DNA of 64,000 nt from Papio anubis (Eukaryota > Chordata > Mammalia > Primates > Cercopithecidae): positions 41,827,576 through 41,891,575 of the forward strand of contig NC_044995.1 of assembly GCF_008728515.1 (NCBI RefSeq), read 5' to 3'. Below, one piece after another: positions 21,475 through 32,639 of the stretch. Position numbers and translations under genes: made by a program. The notes under the pieces were generated by a model. That model saw nothing but the letters and a program-made list of their open reading frames with translations. It was not told where the DNA came from and made no database searches. Each line of letters opens with the position of its first letter. Position 1 is the stretch's first letter.

Positions 21475-22731
21475 CAACTACTCATGGGGCTGAGGTGGGA
21501 GGATCGCTTGAGCACGGGAGTCAAGGCTACAGTGAACAGTAATCCTGCCACTGCACTCTGGCCTGGGTGACAGAGTGAGATTGTGTCCCAAAAATTTAAA
21601 AAAAAAAAAAAGAAAGAAAAGAAAAGAAGAAAGAAAGAAAGAAAAAGAAAAAAAAAAAAAAAGAAGAAGGCAACCAGGAGTGGTGGCTTACTCTTGTAAT
21701 CCCAGCACTTTGGAGGCCAAAGCAGGAGGATTGCTTGAGCCCAGGAGTTTGAGACCAGCATGGGCAACATAGTGAGACCCCATCTCTATAATAGATAGAG
21801 AGAAAGAAAGAAGAAAGAAAAGAAAAAAGAGACAGAAAGAAGAGAAAAAGAGAAGAAGAAAGAGAAAGAACAAATGAATGAAAGAGAAGAAAGAAAGAAA
21901 AAGAGAGAAAGAAAAGAAAGAAAAAAGAAAAGAGAAATAATAGAAAGAAGAGAAAAAGAAAGAGAAGAAAGAAAAAGAGAAAGAACGAATGAAAGAGAAG
22001 TAGAGAGTAGGGTTTCACAATTTTGGCCAGGCTGGTCTTGAACTCCTGATCTCGAGTGATCCACCTGCCTTGGCCTCCCAAAGTGTTGGAGTTACAGGCA
22101 TGAGTCATTGTGCCTGGCCTAATGGAAAAAAAAGTTCATAGTAATAAGGTCTTGCTATGTTGACCAGGCTGGTCTCAAACTCCTGAGCTTAAACAACCCT
22201 CCTGCCTAGGCCGCGCAAAGTGCTGGGATTATAGATATGAGTCACCATGTCTGGCCACTTTTTCCTTCTGAACTTCATAATCCTTCTGAACACAATTCTC
22301 CAGGCTAATTTATTTTATTTTATTTTATTTTATTTATTTTAGAGACAGAGTTTCACTTTGTTGCCCAGGCTGGAGTGCAGTGGCACAATCTTGGCTCACT
22401 GCAACCTCTGCCTCCCAGGTTCAAGCAATTCTCGTGCCTCAGCCTCCTGAGTAGCTGGGATTACAGGCACATGCTACCATGCACAGCTGATTTTTTTTTT
22501 TGTATTTTAGTAAGAACGGGCTTTCACCCGTTCTTACTGGTGGTCTTGAACTCCTGAGCTCAGGCAATCCACCCGTCTCAGCCTCCCAAAGTGCTAGGAT
22601 TACAGGCATGAATCACCAAGCCTGGGCTCCACACTAATTTAGAATATGATCTAAAACCCATTCACCATCCTCCCAGTCTGGGGAGGATCAGACGCTGGTG
22701 GGATTTCCAGGGGTGGGTCCCCACAGCTCAC
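21475..22731. mobile_element. Alu and GAAA-repeat block in RDH8 intron 3
   Basis: 21475-21600 completes the Alu split by the provirus. Then come an (A/GAAA)n tract 21598-21665, a partial forward Alu 21668-21790, a GAAA/AGAA-rich tract 21787-22000, reverse Alu fragments 22006-22120 and 22140-22257, and a reverse Alu at 22305-22628 preceded by TTTTA repeats. 22629-22731 is unique intron sequence. No RDH8 exon 4 is present. Confidence 0.75.
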
Positions 22732-25700
22732 CCTGCAGCCCCATGACGCTGCTGATCACCACGATGTGGCCCTGCCGCCTCCTCTTCATGCCTGGAAGCA
22801 CAGCTTTGACGAGACGGACAGCTCCGAAAAAGTTGGTGTCAAAGACATTCTGCATGGCAGCAAGGCTGAGCCCCTCCAGGGGCCCCACCAGACCCATTCC
22901 GGCATTATTCACTAAGAGAAGAGGTACTAAGGTTACCTTAAAGTCCCTTACCCTTCTAGCATTACTTCCAGACACCCCCTGAATCACCCCACCCCATACT
23001 CCAAGTCCAAGGCCAGTCCAGGGTATCATGGGTGGACAAATATGAAATCTTGGTGATCTTTAAACACAGTTTAGCGTTTGTCATAGGAGATCCTCAGCCC
23101 TGAGTGGGAGGAAGGGCTGCTGGGAATAGTGGCCCCCTTAATCCATGAGCAATTCAGTTCTGACCCCAAATTGCATCAAGACAGTGACACCCACCTTCCT
23201 GCGAAGGTTGGGGACCTTATGACTTATTTCTGCATCATGCTGTCTTCCTCAAGTGACTCATCCAAGTAATTTTCCCAACCACATATGACTTTCTCCATAT
23301 ATGAGAATTTCTATTCCGTAAAATCTGCCCCACCCCCAGGCCTCAGATTATTACTAGTGTCTCTAATATTTTTATTTTTTAAAAAATTGATTTTTGGGCC
23401 AGGCATGGTGGCTCATGCCTGTAATCCCAGCACTTTGGGAGGCCAAGACGAGTGGATCACCTGAGGTCAGCCTTCGAGACCAGCCTGACGAACATGGAGA
23501 AACCCGTCTCTACTAAAAATACAAAATTAGCCGGGTGTGGTGGCGCATGCCTGTAATCCCAGCTACTTGGGAGGCTGAGGCAGGAGAATCACTTGAACCC
23601 GGGAGGTGGAGGTTGCAGTGAGCTGAGATCATGCCATTGCACTCTAGCCTAGGCAGCAAGAGTTAAATTCCATCTCAAAAACAAAAAAAAGATTTTTGGC
23701 CAGGTGCGGTGGTGCACGCCTGTAATTCCAGCACTCTGGGAGGCCGAAGTGGGCGGATCACTTCAGGTCAGGAGTTTGAGACCAGCCTGGCCAACATGGT
23801 GAAACCTCGCCTCTACGAAAAACACAAAAATTAGCTGGGCATGGTGGCAGGCACATGTAATCCCAGCTACTCAGGAGGCGAGGCAGGAGAATCGCTTGAA
23901 CCCGGGGGGTGGAGGTTGCAGTGAGCCGAGATCACGCCACCGCACTCCAGCCTGGGCGCAGAGCAAGAATCCGTCTCAAGAAAAAAAAAAAAATTGATTT
24001 TTCTCTGTCTCCCAGACTGGCTCTATCTGGGAGACAAGGTCTTTCTCTGTCTCCCAGACTGGCTCTATCATAACTCACTGCAGCCTCAAACCCCTGGGCT
24101 CTAGTGAGCCTCCCACCTTGGCCTCCTGAGTAGCTGGGATTAGGCATGCACCGCTATACCTGGCTAATTCTTAATTTTTTTGTAGAGTCAAAGTCTCACT
24201 ATTTTGCTGGTCTCGAGCTGCTGGGCTCAAGCAATCCTCCTGTCTCAGCCTCCCAAAGTGCTAGGATTACAGGTATAATTCACGGGACCCAGCCCTTAAT
24301 AAATCAATTGGTAGGATCAACTGGTCTACCCCTGTTGGCCAACTGGTCTACCCCTTCTATCCAGGTTCAGAGATTGGTGAAGGAGCCAGAGAGCTGGTGC
24401 TCAGACCTTGCCGTATTGAGGGTCTATACTCAGACCAGGATGGGGCTCAGTGAATCAGGGGCTGTGACGTCTTACCCAGCACGTCCACTTCTCCCTGCAT
24501 ACAGCTGAGACACTGAGCCACCGACTCGTCACTGCACACGTCCAGCTGGGCCACAGTGAGGGTCTGCCCCAGAGCCTCCCCAGCAGCTGCCTCCAGTGTC
24601 TCCTTCTTCCCCAGGTCCCTCATGGTGGCCACCACTGGGGGCAGAGAGTAAAGCAGGGAGAGGCACTGAGTTCCTTTCCCCTTGGTGTGGGCTCCACGTT
24701 TCTGTGATCTTGCATTAGAAGTCACAGAGAGATGGAAACCCACAAGTTCACACACCCACATTTATCACTCAGCCAACAAGTAAGTGCACACTTGTGTACA
24801 TGCATCTCCACATACCTGTATCCATCCTTCCAACCATGAGTTCAACAGACATTTATTGAGCATCTACTATACACTATGCCCTATTCTAGGTGCTGAGGCT
24901 ATGGCATGAAATAAGATAGTCCCCAGGTGTGGTGATGCAAGCCTGTAATCCCAGCACTTTGGGAGGCCTAGGTGGGAGGATTGCTTGACCCCAGGAGTTT
25001 GAGACCAGCCTGGGAAGTATCCCATCTCTACAAAAAAATTATATATACAAATTTGCCAGGTGTGGTGGGTGGCCCCCACCTGTAGTCCTGGCTACTTGGG
25101 AGGCTGCGGTGGGAGGATTGCTCGAGCCCAGGAGGTTGAGGCTGCAGTGAGCTGAGTTGGAGCCACTGCACTACAGCCTGGGTGACAGAGTGAGACCCTG
25201 TCTCAAAAAATAAAAAAATAAGGCCGGGGTGGCTCACATGTGTAATCCCAGCCCTTTGGGAGGCCGAGGTGGGCAGATCACAAGGTCAAGAGATCGAGAC
25301 CATCCTGGCCAAAGTGGTGAAAGTTGGTCTCTATTAAAAATACAAAAATTAGCTGGGCGTGGTGGCACACACCTGAAATCCCAGCTACTCAGGAGGCTGA
25401 GGCAGGAGAATTGCTTGAACCTGGGAGGCAGAGGAGGTTGCAGTGAGCTGAGATCATGCTACTGAACTCCAGCCTGGCAACAGAGTGAGACTCTGTCTCA
25501 AAATAAATAAATAAATAAATAAATAAATAAGATAACATTTCTGCCTTCATGGAATTTATAGCCTAGTAGGTAAGACAATAAAATACACAAACATAAAACA
25601 GACTGCCATGAAAAAAATGCATACATACCTATAGCCAACATACATACATACATGAACGCTGAAGTTAATAGGCATATATATATATATATATACACACACA

Positions 25701-26014
25701 CATATTTTGAGACAAAGTTTCACTCTCGTTTGTTACCCAGTCTGGAGTGCAGGGGCGTGATTTCGGCTCACTGCCAGTTCTACCTCCTGGGTTCAAGCGA
25801 TTCCCCTGCCTCAACCTCCCAAGTAGCTGGGATTACAGGTGCCTGCCACTACACCCAGCTAATCTTTTGTATTTTTAGTAGATATGGGGTTTCACCATAT
25901 TGGTCAGGCTGGTCTCAAACTTCAGGTGATCTGCCCACCTCATCCCCCCAAAGTGCTGGGATTATAGGCATCAGAAGCCAAAGAGCCACAGAGCCTGGCC
26001 AAGCTTATCCTCTT

Positions 26015-26046
<32 letters not shown>

Positions 26047-28402
26047 TTTTTTGAGATGGAGTCTCGCTCTTGTCACCCAGGCTGGAATACAGTAGCAAAA
26101 TCTCGGCTCACTGCAACCTCTGTCTCCTGGTTCAAGCGATTCTCTTGCCTTAGCCTCTCAAGTAGCTGGGATTACAGGTACCTGCCACCATGCCCAGCTA
26201 ATTTTTGTATTTTTATTGATTGGTTGATTGATTGACCGAGACAGAGTCTTGCTCTGTCACCCAGGTTGGAGTGCAGTGGCGCAATCTCGGCTCACTGCAA
26301 GCTCCACCCCTGGGATTCACACCATTCTTCTGCCTCAGCCTCCAGAGTAGCTGGTACTGCAGGTGCCCGCCACCACGCCCGGCTAAGTTTTTGTATTTGT
26401 AGTAGAGATGGAGTTTCACCGTGTTAGCCAGGATGGTCTCGATCTCCTGACCCCGTGATCCACCCACCTCGGTCTCCCAAAGTGCTGGGGTTACAGGCAT
26501 GAACCACCACGCCTGGCCAATTTTTGTATTTTTAGTAGAGACGGGGTTTCACCATGTTGGCCAGGCTGTTCTCAAACTCCTGACTTCAGGTGATCTGTCC
26601 ACCTCGGCCTCCCAAAGTGCTGAAATTACAGACATGAGCTACTGCGCCCAGCCTCAAGCTTATGCTCTTAAGCAGGACCTTAGCATATGTACCATGTCTG
26701 CACATGCACCAGCATGCATGTTTGATATCCCCCAATGTGTGCAACCATAATCAACCAAGAACACTCCTGGGGGCATTTGCCTCTTGTCTTCGGACCAGTG
26801 TGATTCGTGGGTAGCAGGCGCCTGAATGGGGTCACTTGCATCTACATGTGATATAGTGGGAAACATGGGTGCAAGGGATGGGATGCCTGAGTTCAAATCC
26901 CAGCTCTGCCACTTTGCAGCTGGGAGACCTTGAGCAAAGACCTTTGACAGTCTGCATCTTCGTTTCCTCATTTCTAAAATGAGGCAGGCCAGGCACAGTG
27001 GCTCATGCCTGCAATCCCAGCACTTTGGGAGGCCCAGGTGGGCAGATCACCTGAGGCCAGGAGTTCGAGACCAGTCTGGCCAACATGGTGAAATCTCGTC
27101 TATTAAAAATACAAAACATTAGCCAGGTGTGGTGGTGCATGCCTTAATCCCAGAAACTCAGGAGACTGAGGCATGAAAATCACTTGAATGTGGGAGGTGG
27201 AGGCTGCAGTGAGCCAAGATGCGCCACTGCACTCAACCTGGGCGACAGAGCAAGACTCTGACTCAAAATAAATAAATAATAAAATAATAATAAAATGGGG
27301 TGGATGATAGTGCCTGCCTCACAGGTGTGATGTGAGGATTAAACGACTTCCTGGATTCAGGGCACTTAGAATGCAGCGTGGTACATTGTAAAAGCTCCGT
27401 AAACATTAGCCTCCAGCAGTTTAATACACCCATCTGCCCGCCCACAGGAACGCACGTTATTCCCTGCACACTGGCGTTCAGGCTCTCATGCTCAAAGCTG
27501 TGTGTGTCTCTAAAACAGAGGGCAGAGGGCTGGGAGAAGCACCCCTGCCAACTGGGGCAATGCCCTCACCCCCAGTCGCCTCCTTGTAAGTAACAACCCT
27601 TTGCCCACTTTGGCTCCAGCATGCACCCTCTGGGTCAGGGGTTCTCCTGGTTGGTTAGGATGCAGGTTCCAGGGATTTATTCTAGAGCTGCAGAAAGGCA
27701 AGTTCTTAGAACTAGAAGGCCATCCCTTCAACCCCCAAGGTCAGGAGCACTTAAGAAGCTTATCTCAGTAAAAGCAGTAATCTGGGGAGACTGTGGAGGA
27801 GTGAGCATCAGGGTAGTGATTATTCCAATCTAGGAAATGCCCTAGTGAAACCCTTCTAAAAATATCACCCACCCACCCCCTGCCACTCTCAGCATGCTTT
27901 ATTTTGTTTCTCAGCAGTTATTCCCACCAGATATAGCAACAATTTCTTTTTATCTGTTTATCGCTCATTCTCCCTCTCCTCCCCGCATGACACCATCCCG
28001 AGGGCTGAGATTTTTGTCTATTTCATCCCCAGTTGTGTTGCCAGCATTCAGAACACCCAGAAGGTGCTCAAGAAATATTTGTAGGATGAGGGGATGATTC
28101 CTGGAGGGAGAGGAAGACGGCATGCATCCTGAGTTCTCCCCAAGCCCACAAGTGCAGCTGGGAGAGATGGGTAGGGGAGACAGTGCTGGGGAAGCCGTTT
28201 CCACCCTGCTGCCTCCTAGCGCCGCCCTGCACCTCTTACCCTGGTAACGCTTCTTGGGGTCATGGGCCAGCTGCACTGCAAGTTCCAGACCAATTCCTGA
28301 TGAGCAGCCGGAGATCAGCACAGTCCGGGGTGCAGCGGCCATGTTGATCCCCTCCCTGGACGCGTGACCTCCGCCGGGCAGCACCTGACTCTGACCATTC
28401 AT
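22732..28402 (-). CDS. RDH8: Retinol dehydrogenase 8, exons 1-3 (3' half missing)
   Basis: Photoreceptor all-trans-retinol dehydrogenase of the short-chain dehydrogenase family, which reduces all-trans-retinal with NADPH in outer segments. Exon 1 runs from 28342 (or the in-frame upstream ATG at 28402) to 28240, exon 2 is 24634-24476 and exon 3 is 22911-22732. All have GT/AG borders and phase-matched joins. Visible features are the cofactor motif SGCSSGIG (residues 11-18 from the inner Met), LDVCSDESV, and NNAGMG with the strand IVVISSVMG. The catalytic YxxxK motif and the C-terminal part belong to exons 4-6, which should follow exon 3 on the left but are not found. From the inner Met the three exons give 147 codons of about 311 expected. 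The inner Met is preferred because it matches the human protein I recall; the upstream Met adds exactly 20 residues. Confidence 0.92.
22912..24475. mobile_element. RDH8 intron 2: unique sequence plus three Alus
   Basis: 22912-23395 is unique with nothing recognised. Forward Alus occupy about 23397-23690 and 23696-23995, and a reverse partial Alu about 24070-24297. A 27-bp direct repeat (24001-24027 and 24043-24069) lies at the Alu edge. 24300-24475 is unique. Confidence 0.75.
24635..28239. mobile_element. RDH8 intron 1: L2, MIR and Alu insertions
   Basis: An L2-like 3' end starts near 24841, is interrupted by forward Alus 24921-25215 and 25218-25500, and resumes at about 25530. AAAT repeats lie at 25500-25530 and a TA/CA microsatellite at 25673-25702. 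Reverse Alus follow at 25705-26005 and 26028-26217, the latter split by another reverse Alu (26220-26516) and ending at 26656. A MIR-like fossil (26860-27440) is split by a forward Alu (26986-27262). 27440-28239 is unique with no gene seen. Confidence 0.7.
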
Positions 28403-31200
28403 CCTGGGCTCGTCTGCTCCCTCCTAACCCCCTCCCACAGATCCCCTGCAGGGCAAAGCCTCCGCCCTGGCCAGGAGACCCTCAATTCTGGACTGACCCT
28501 GAACAGGCAGTAAGAGAGAATCTCTTAAATCCTCTCTGCACCTCATTTTCTTCATCTGCCAAAAATGTCTTCTCCACACCTACTATACACATCACTGGTT
28601 TTTGTTTGTTTGTTTTTAAGAGACAGCATCTTGCTCTGTCACTCAGGCTGCAGTGCAGTGGCACCACCCTAGCTCACCGCAGCCTCAAGCGATCCTTCCA
28701 CCTCAGCCTCCAGAGTAGCTGGGGCTACCGGCACACACTACCATACCCAGCTAATTTTTAAATTTACTTTGTTTTTAGACATGGGACCTTGCTCTGTTGC
28801 CCAGACTGGTCTCCAACTCTTGGCCTCAAGCGATCCTCCTGCCTTGGACATTTGTAACTGTTTTCTTAATTTTTAATTTTTATTATGAGTGTAAATTATT
28901 ATTATTATTATTATTTTGAGACAGAGCCTTGCTCTTGTCACCCAGGCTGGAGTGCAGTGGTACAATCTCGGCTCACTACAACCTCCGTTTTCCAGGGTCA
29001 AGCGATTCTCCTATCTCAGCCTCCCAAGTAGCTGGGACTACAGGTGTGTGCCACCACACGGAGTTGATTTTTGTATTTTTAGTAGAGATGAGGTTTCTCC
29101 ATGTTGGTCAGGCTGGTCTTGAACTTCTGACCTCAAGTGGTCCAGCGGCCTTAGCCTCCCAAAGTGCTGTGATTCCAAGCGTGAGCCACTGAGCCCGGCT
29201 GAGTATAAATTATTTAGGGCTGGGGAGAGTTTCTGTGAAAGCTGGGGGGAATTAGTGTCTGTATTCTGGGTGAAGAATCTCTGATTGAAGGGAGAGAGTG
29301 AGAGAAGGAGACAGAGAATGTGGATCCAGAAATGTTGTTTCACAGAGGGAAGGGGTGTGGAACTGTCAGAAGATGTAGTTAGACTACAGGAAGAACTTCC
29401 AGCAAGGCAGGGCAGGCAGGAATTTTGTGAGAGCCTTTTAGTTGGAGAAGTCTCAGCTTCAGATGTCCCTGGGGTGGGGGGAGGCGCAGCTTGCAGAGAT
29501 TCCCTCTCCTCCTCCCACCCTGGGGGGCCCCGTCTCCCCCTCAGGCCTGATGGGGCCCCACCCCCTCCTCTTCAGGGACACAGAGACTCTTTGTCTGGGG
29601 AGTCAGAGACTGGGAGGAAGGCACTGCTTGCGTCTCCCTCTTCCCCTGGGGCGGGGGTGGGGGAAGCAGGGTTCGGGGAGCAGTTCAGGGCTCAGGATAC
29701 GCCTCTTGGTTCCTCCCCTCCCTCGGGAAGCACCCTCACATCCTGCGTGTCTGCGCTTGTCCAATTGCATAAAAGCTCTATTTGACCTCCTGGGGACCTC
29801 TTCATGCTGGAGGTGGGGGTCCCAGCACGGTGAGGGGGGCCTCTGCCTCATCCCAAGAATGGCAAGAATCCACCCTTTCCTCCCCGTGACAGTGCATTGC
29901 TTTGCAACAGGGACAGATTTCCCACCACCCCCGGACCTTTTTTTTTTTTTTTTCTGAGACAGATAGAGTCTTGCTCTGTTGCCCAGGCTGGAGTGCAGTG
30001 GCACAACGTTAGCTCACTGCAACCTCCACCTCCCTGGTTCAAGTGATCCTCCCACCTCAGCCTCCCAAGTAGCTGGGACTACAGAGGCCAGCCACATTGC
30101 CTGGCTAGTTTTTGTATTTTTAGCAGAGATGGGGTTTCGCCATGTTAGCCAGCTGGCCTCTAACCCCTGGACTCAAGCGATCTGCCCGCCTCAGCCTCTC
30201 AAAAGTGCTGGGACTACAGGCGTGAGCCACCGCACCCAGCTCAGACTCCCCCATTTGGTGGGGATTTGGGATTGGGGCCAGGGCATCCACTGGAGACCTG
30301 GTTTGGGGTGGGGGGAGATGAGGGTTAGGGATGGAGATAAGACCCTTTATTTGAGGAATCAATAATTTGGGGGAAAGTGAAAACTGTGTTTTGGGATCTG
30401 TGGTGAGAATCTGGGACCAGGACACGTGACTCAGGGATTTCAGTGGAGAGATAAATGTTTGCAGTAAGACTGGGGACCCCATTTTGGGATCTGGGGTGAG
30501 GTTTGAGGTGGGATCAGGACCCCTTAGGGACCTGAAGGAAAGGCTCTGGGGCTGAGGCTGGTACCTCCTATTGTCTACCTAAGGGACTGAGGATAAAGCA
30601 GGTAGGTGAATGAGAGTTTGGGGTGAGATTGGGACCCCACTTGGGGGCCTGAGTGAGGCAGAAAGGACTTGGTGCCAGGTGAGGTGGCTCATGCCTGTAA
30701 TGCCAGCGCTTTGGGAGGGCAAGGCCGAAGGATCACTTGGAACCAGAAGTTCAAGACCGACCTGGGCAGCAAGCAAGACCCTGGTCTCTACAAAAAAATA
30801 TATATATTTAAATTAGCTAGGTGTAGCAGTATGTGCATGTGGTACCTGCTTCTCAGGAGGCTGAAGCAGGCGGATGGCTTGAACCCAGGAGTTGGAAGCT
30901 GCAGTGAGCTATGATTGGGCCACTACACTCCAGCTTGGGTGACAGATCAAGACCCTGTCTCCAAAATAAAATGTAAAAATAAAAGAAAATAAAAAAAGAT
31001 TTGGTATAAACCTGCACCTCCCCCTTTTCCAGGGCCTGGATGGAGGCTGAAGGTTTGAATGAGGCTAAGCTCTCCTTTGAGGGGATCTGCTAGGCCGAAA
31101 AGGTTTGGGGTAGGGCTGGAACCCTCGAACTCCAGGACTGGGTGGGAGTGACCCTTCTCCTCCACTGTGGGGTGGGGCAGGAACAACCCAGCTCCTGGCG
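28403..31200. mobile_element. RDH8-COL5A3 intergenic: Alus and unique sequence
   Basis: Reverse Alus lie at about 28608-28860, 28913-29200 and 29938-30242, and a forward Alu at 30670-30962; an ATT microsatellite is at 28896-28915. 29200-29935 and 30245-30665 are unique and G-rich in parts, without recognisable coding sequence. RDH8 reads left and COL5A3 reads right from this block, so it must contain both promoters. Confidence 0.7.
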
Positions 31201-31461
31201 CTCGGCTCCACACCAGCCGGCCAATCAGCGCTCAGCACAAAGTTTCCCAACTTCCCAGTCCAGCTGTCAGCGCTCCCCCTCCAAGGAGCCCCGCCTGGCC
31301 AGGCGCTGGAGCGCAGGGCGAGGCCAGGGCGGGGTCTCGGGCAGTTTCCCGCGGACCCCGAGAGGAGCGGGCGCCGCGAGTGACTGCACCGAGCCCGAGG
31401 AGTCGCCGCGCCCGGCAGCCGCCCCGACTGGTCCCCCGCCTTGCCCGTGGGCCCCGCCAGG
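31201..31461 (+). promoter_or_regulatory. COL5A3: COL5A3 promoter and 5' UTR, GC-rich, CCAAT box
   Basis: GC-rich and TATA-less. A CCAAT box (gccaatcag, CCAAT at 31221-31225) lies about 240 bases before the start codon, and GC-box-like sequences such as gggcggggtc are near 31327. This is a typical collagen V promoter arrangement; NF-Y use is inferred from the motif only. A second GC-rich patch lies in intron 1 at about 32200-32480. Confidence 0.55.
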
Positions 31462-31549
31462 ATGGGGAACCGCCAGGGCCTGGGCCAGCCGCGGGCCGGT
31501 CTCTGCCTGCTCCTGGCGGCGCTGCAGCTTCTGCCGGGGACGCAGGCCG
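31462..31549 (+). CDS. COL5A3: COL5A3 exon 1: start and signal peptide
   Basis: ATG in a GCCAGGATGG context begins a 29-residue leader with a hydrophobic core (LCLLLAALQLL) and a likely cleavage site after TQA. The exon ends in phase 1 (G|GTGAGC) and joins exon 2 to give Asp. Confidence 0.95.
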
Positions 31550-32606
31550 GTGAGCCGGGAGGAAAGAGATGGGACCCAGGGTCCACGACTCAGAGAGGGC
31601 CTAAAAGAGCGAGGCATGGAGGGGCGTGGAGGGGGAGGACGTGAGCGCTGCGTGGGGTCCCGGTGTGATGTGGGCGCATGAGTGTCCGACTCTGGGTGAT
31701 TTGTGGGTGTGTGACTGTTCGGGGGTAGGGGTAGGGATGTGTGACTGCGTTTTCTGGCGAGCGCGTGGGAATGCATGCAATGTGCAGGTGTGTGCGTGTG
31801 TGTAGCATGTCTGTGCATTTGGAGTGAAATTGCATGTGTGCTTGCATGTGGAGGTTGATGGCGATAGTGTGACTGTGAGTGACAGGGCAGTGCTGGGAGG
31901 GTGTATATTGCGACAGGTGAGTATGCACTTGTGCGTTTGTCTATGTGCTGATTTTCGAGGGTAACCGTGTGTGTGGTTATGCGTGTGACTGTGTGTCTCT
32001 GAGTGCCCCATGAGGGGTGTAGTTGTGATTTTTGGGTGCAAATAATTGCCCATGAGGATGAAGGTGAGTGGGGACGAGTATGGGGGGGGCTCTTCGGGAA
32101 CCCACAGTTTCTTTTGCGTCTCTTTAAATGGCTTCACCCCATTCTCCCTTTCCCTCCTCTGCCCCAAATTGGCGAGTGCCCGTCTCCTCCCCTCCCTCCC
32201 TGTCGCCCCCTCCCCCACCCCGCGGTCCCCAGAGCCGCGATCAGCACCATGGACAGGGCCTCGGGGAGGGCCACGGTGAGGGGCGAGGCGGGGCGGGGCG
32301 CAGGGCGGGGCGGGAGTGGAAGTTGCTCCCCCCCTCCCACCCCAGCTGCTGGAGCCTTGGGTGTTTTTTCCGAGGAATTTCTCAGGGGCCCCCAAGGGGT
32401 CCCGGGGGCCGCCGGATGGGTGAGTCAGCGCTGACGCACGCCCAGCTGCGCGCACTGGCTGGGCGCCCTGTCCCGCCCCGCAGGGTTCGGAGTAGGGGGC
32501 GCTCCGGGAGTCAGGGGATGGCGTGGCTCCCTGGGGCTTCCCTGATCTGAGAGACCTCAGACTAGGCCCTCCTGGAAATCCCTTTCTAAGGTGAGCTCAG
32601 TCTCCC

Positions 32607-32639
<33 letters not shown>

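Noticed and set aside
21596..22108. 170-codon Phe/Leu/Ser-rich minus-strand frame
   Set aside because: It is the reverse translation of the GAAA/AGAA simple repeat plus Alu pieces; it resembles membrane helices only because TTT/CTT codons encode Phe/Leu.
31601..32455. 284-codon minus-strand frame in COL5A3 intron 1
   Set aside because: His/Thr/Ser-rich low-complexity translation of GT-rich DNA; no homology recognised, and it overlaps the GC-rich intron start.
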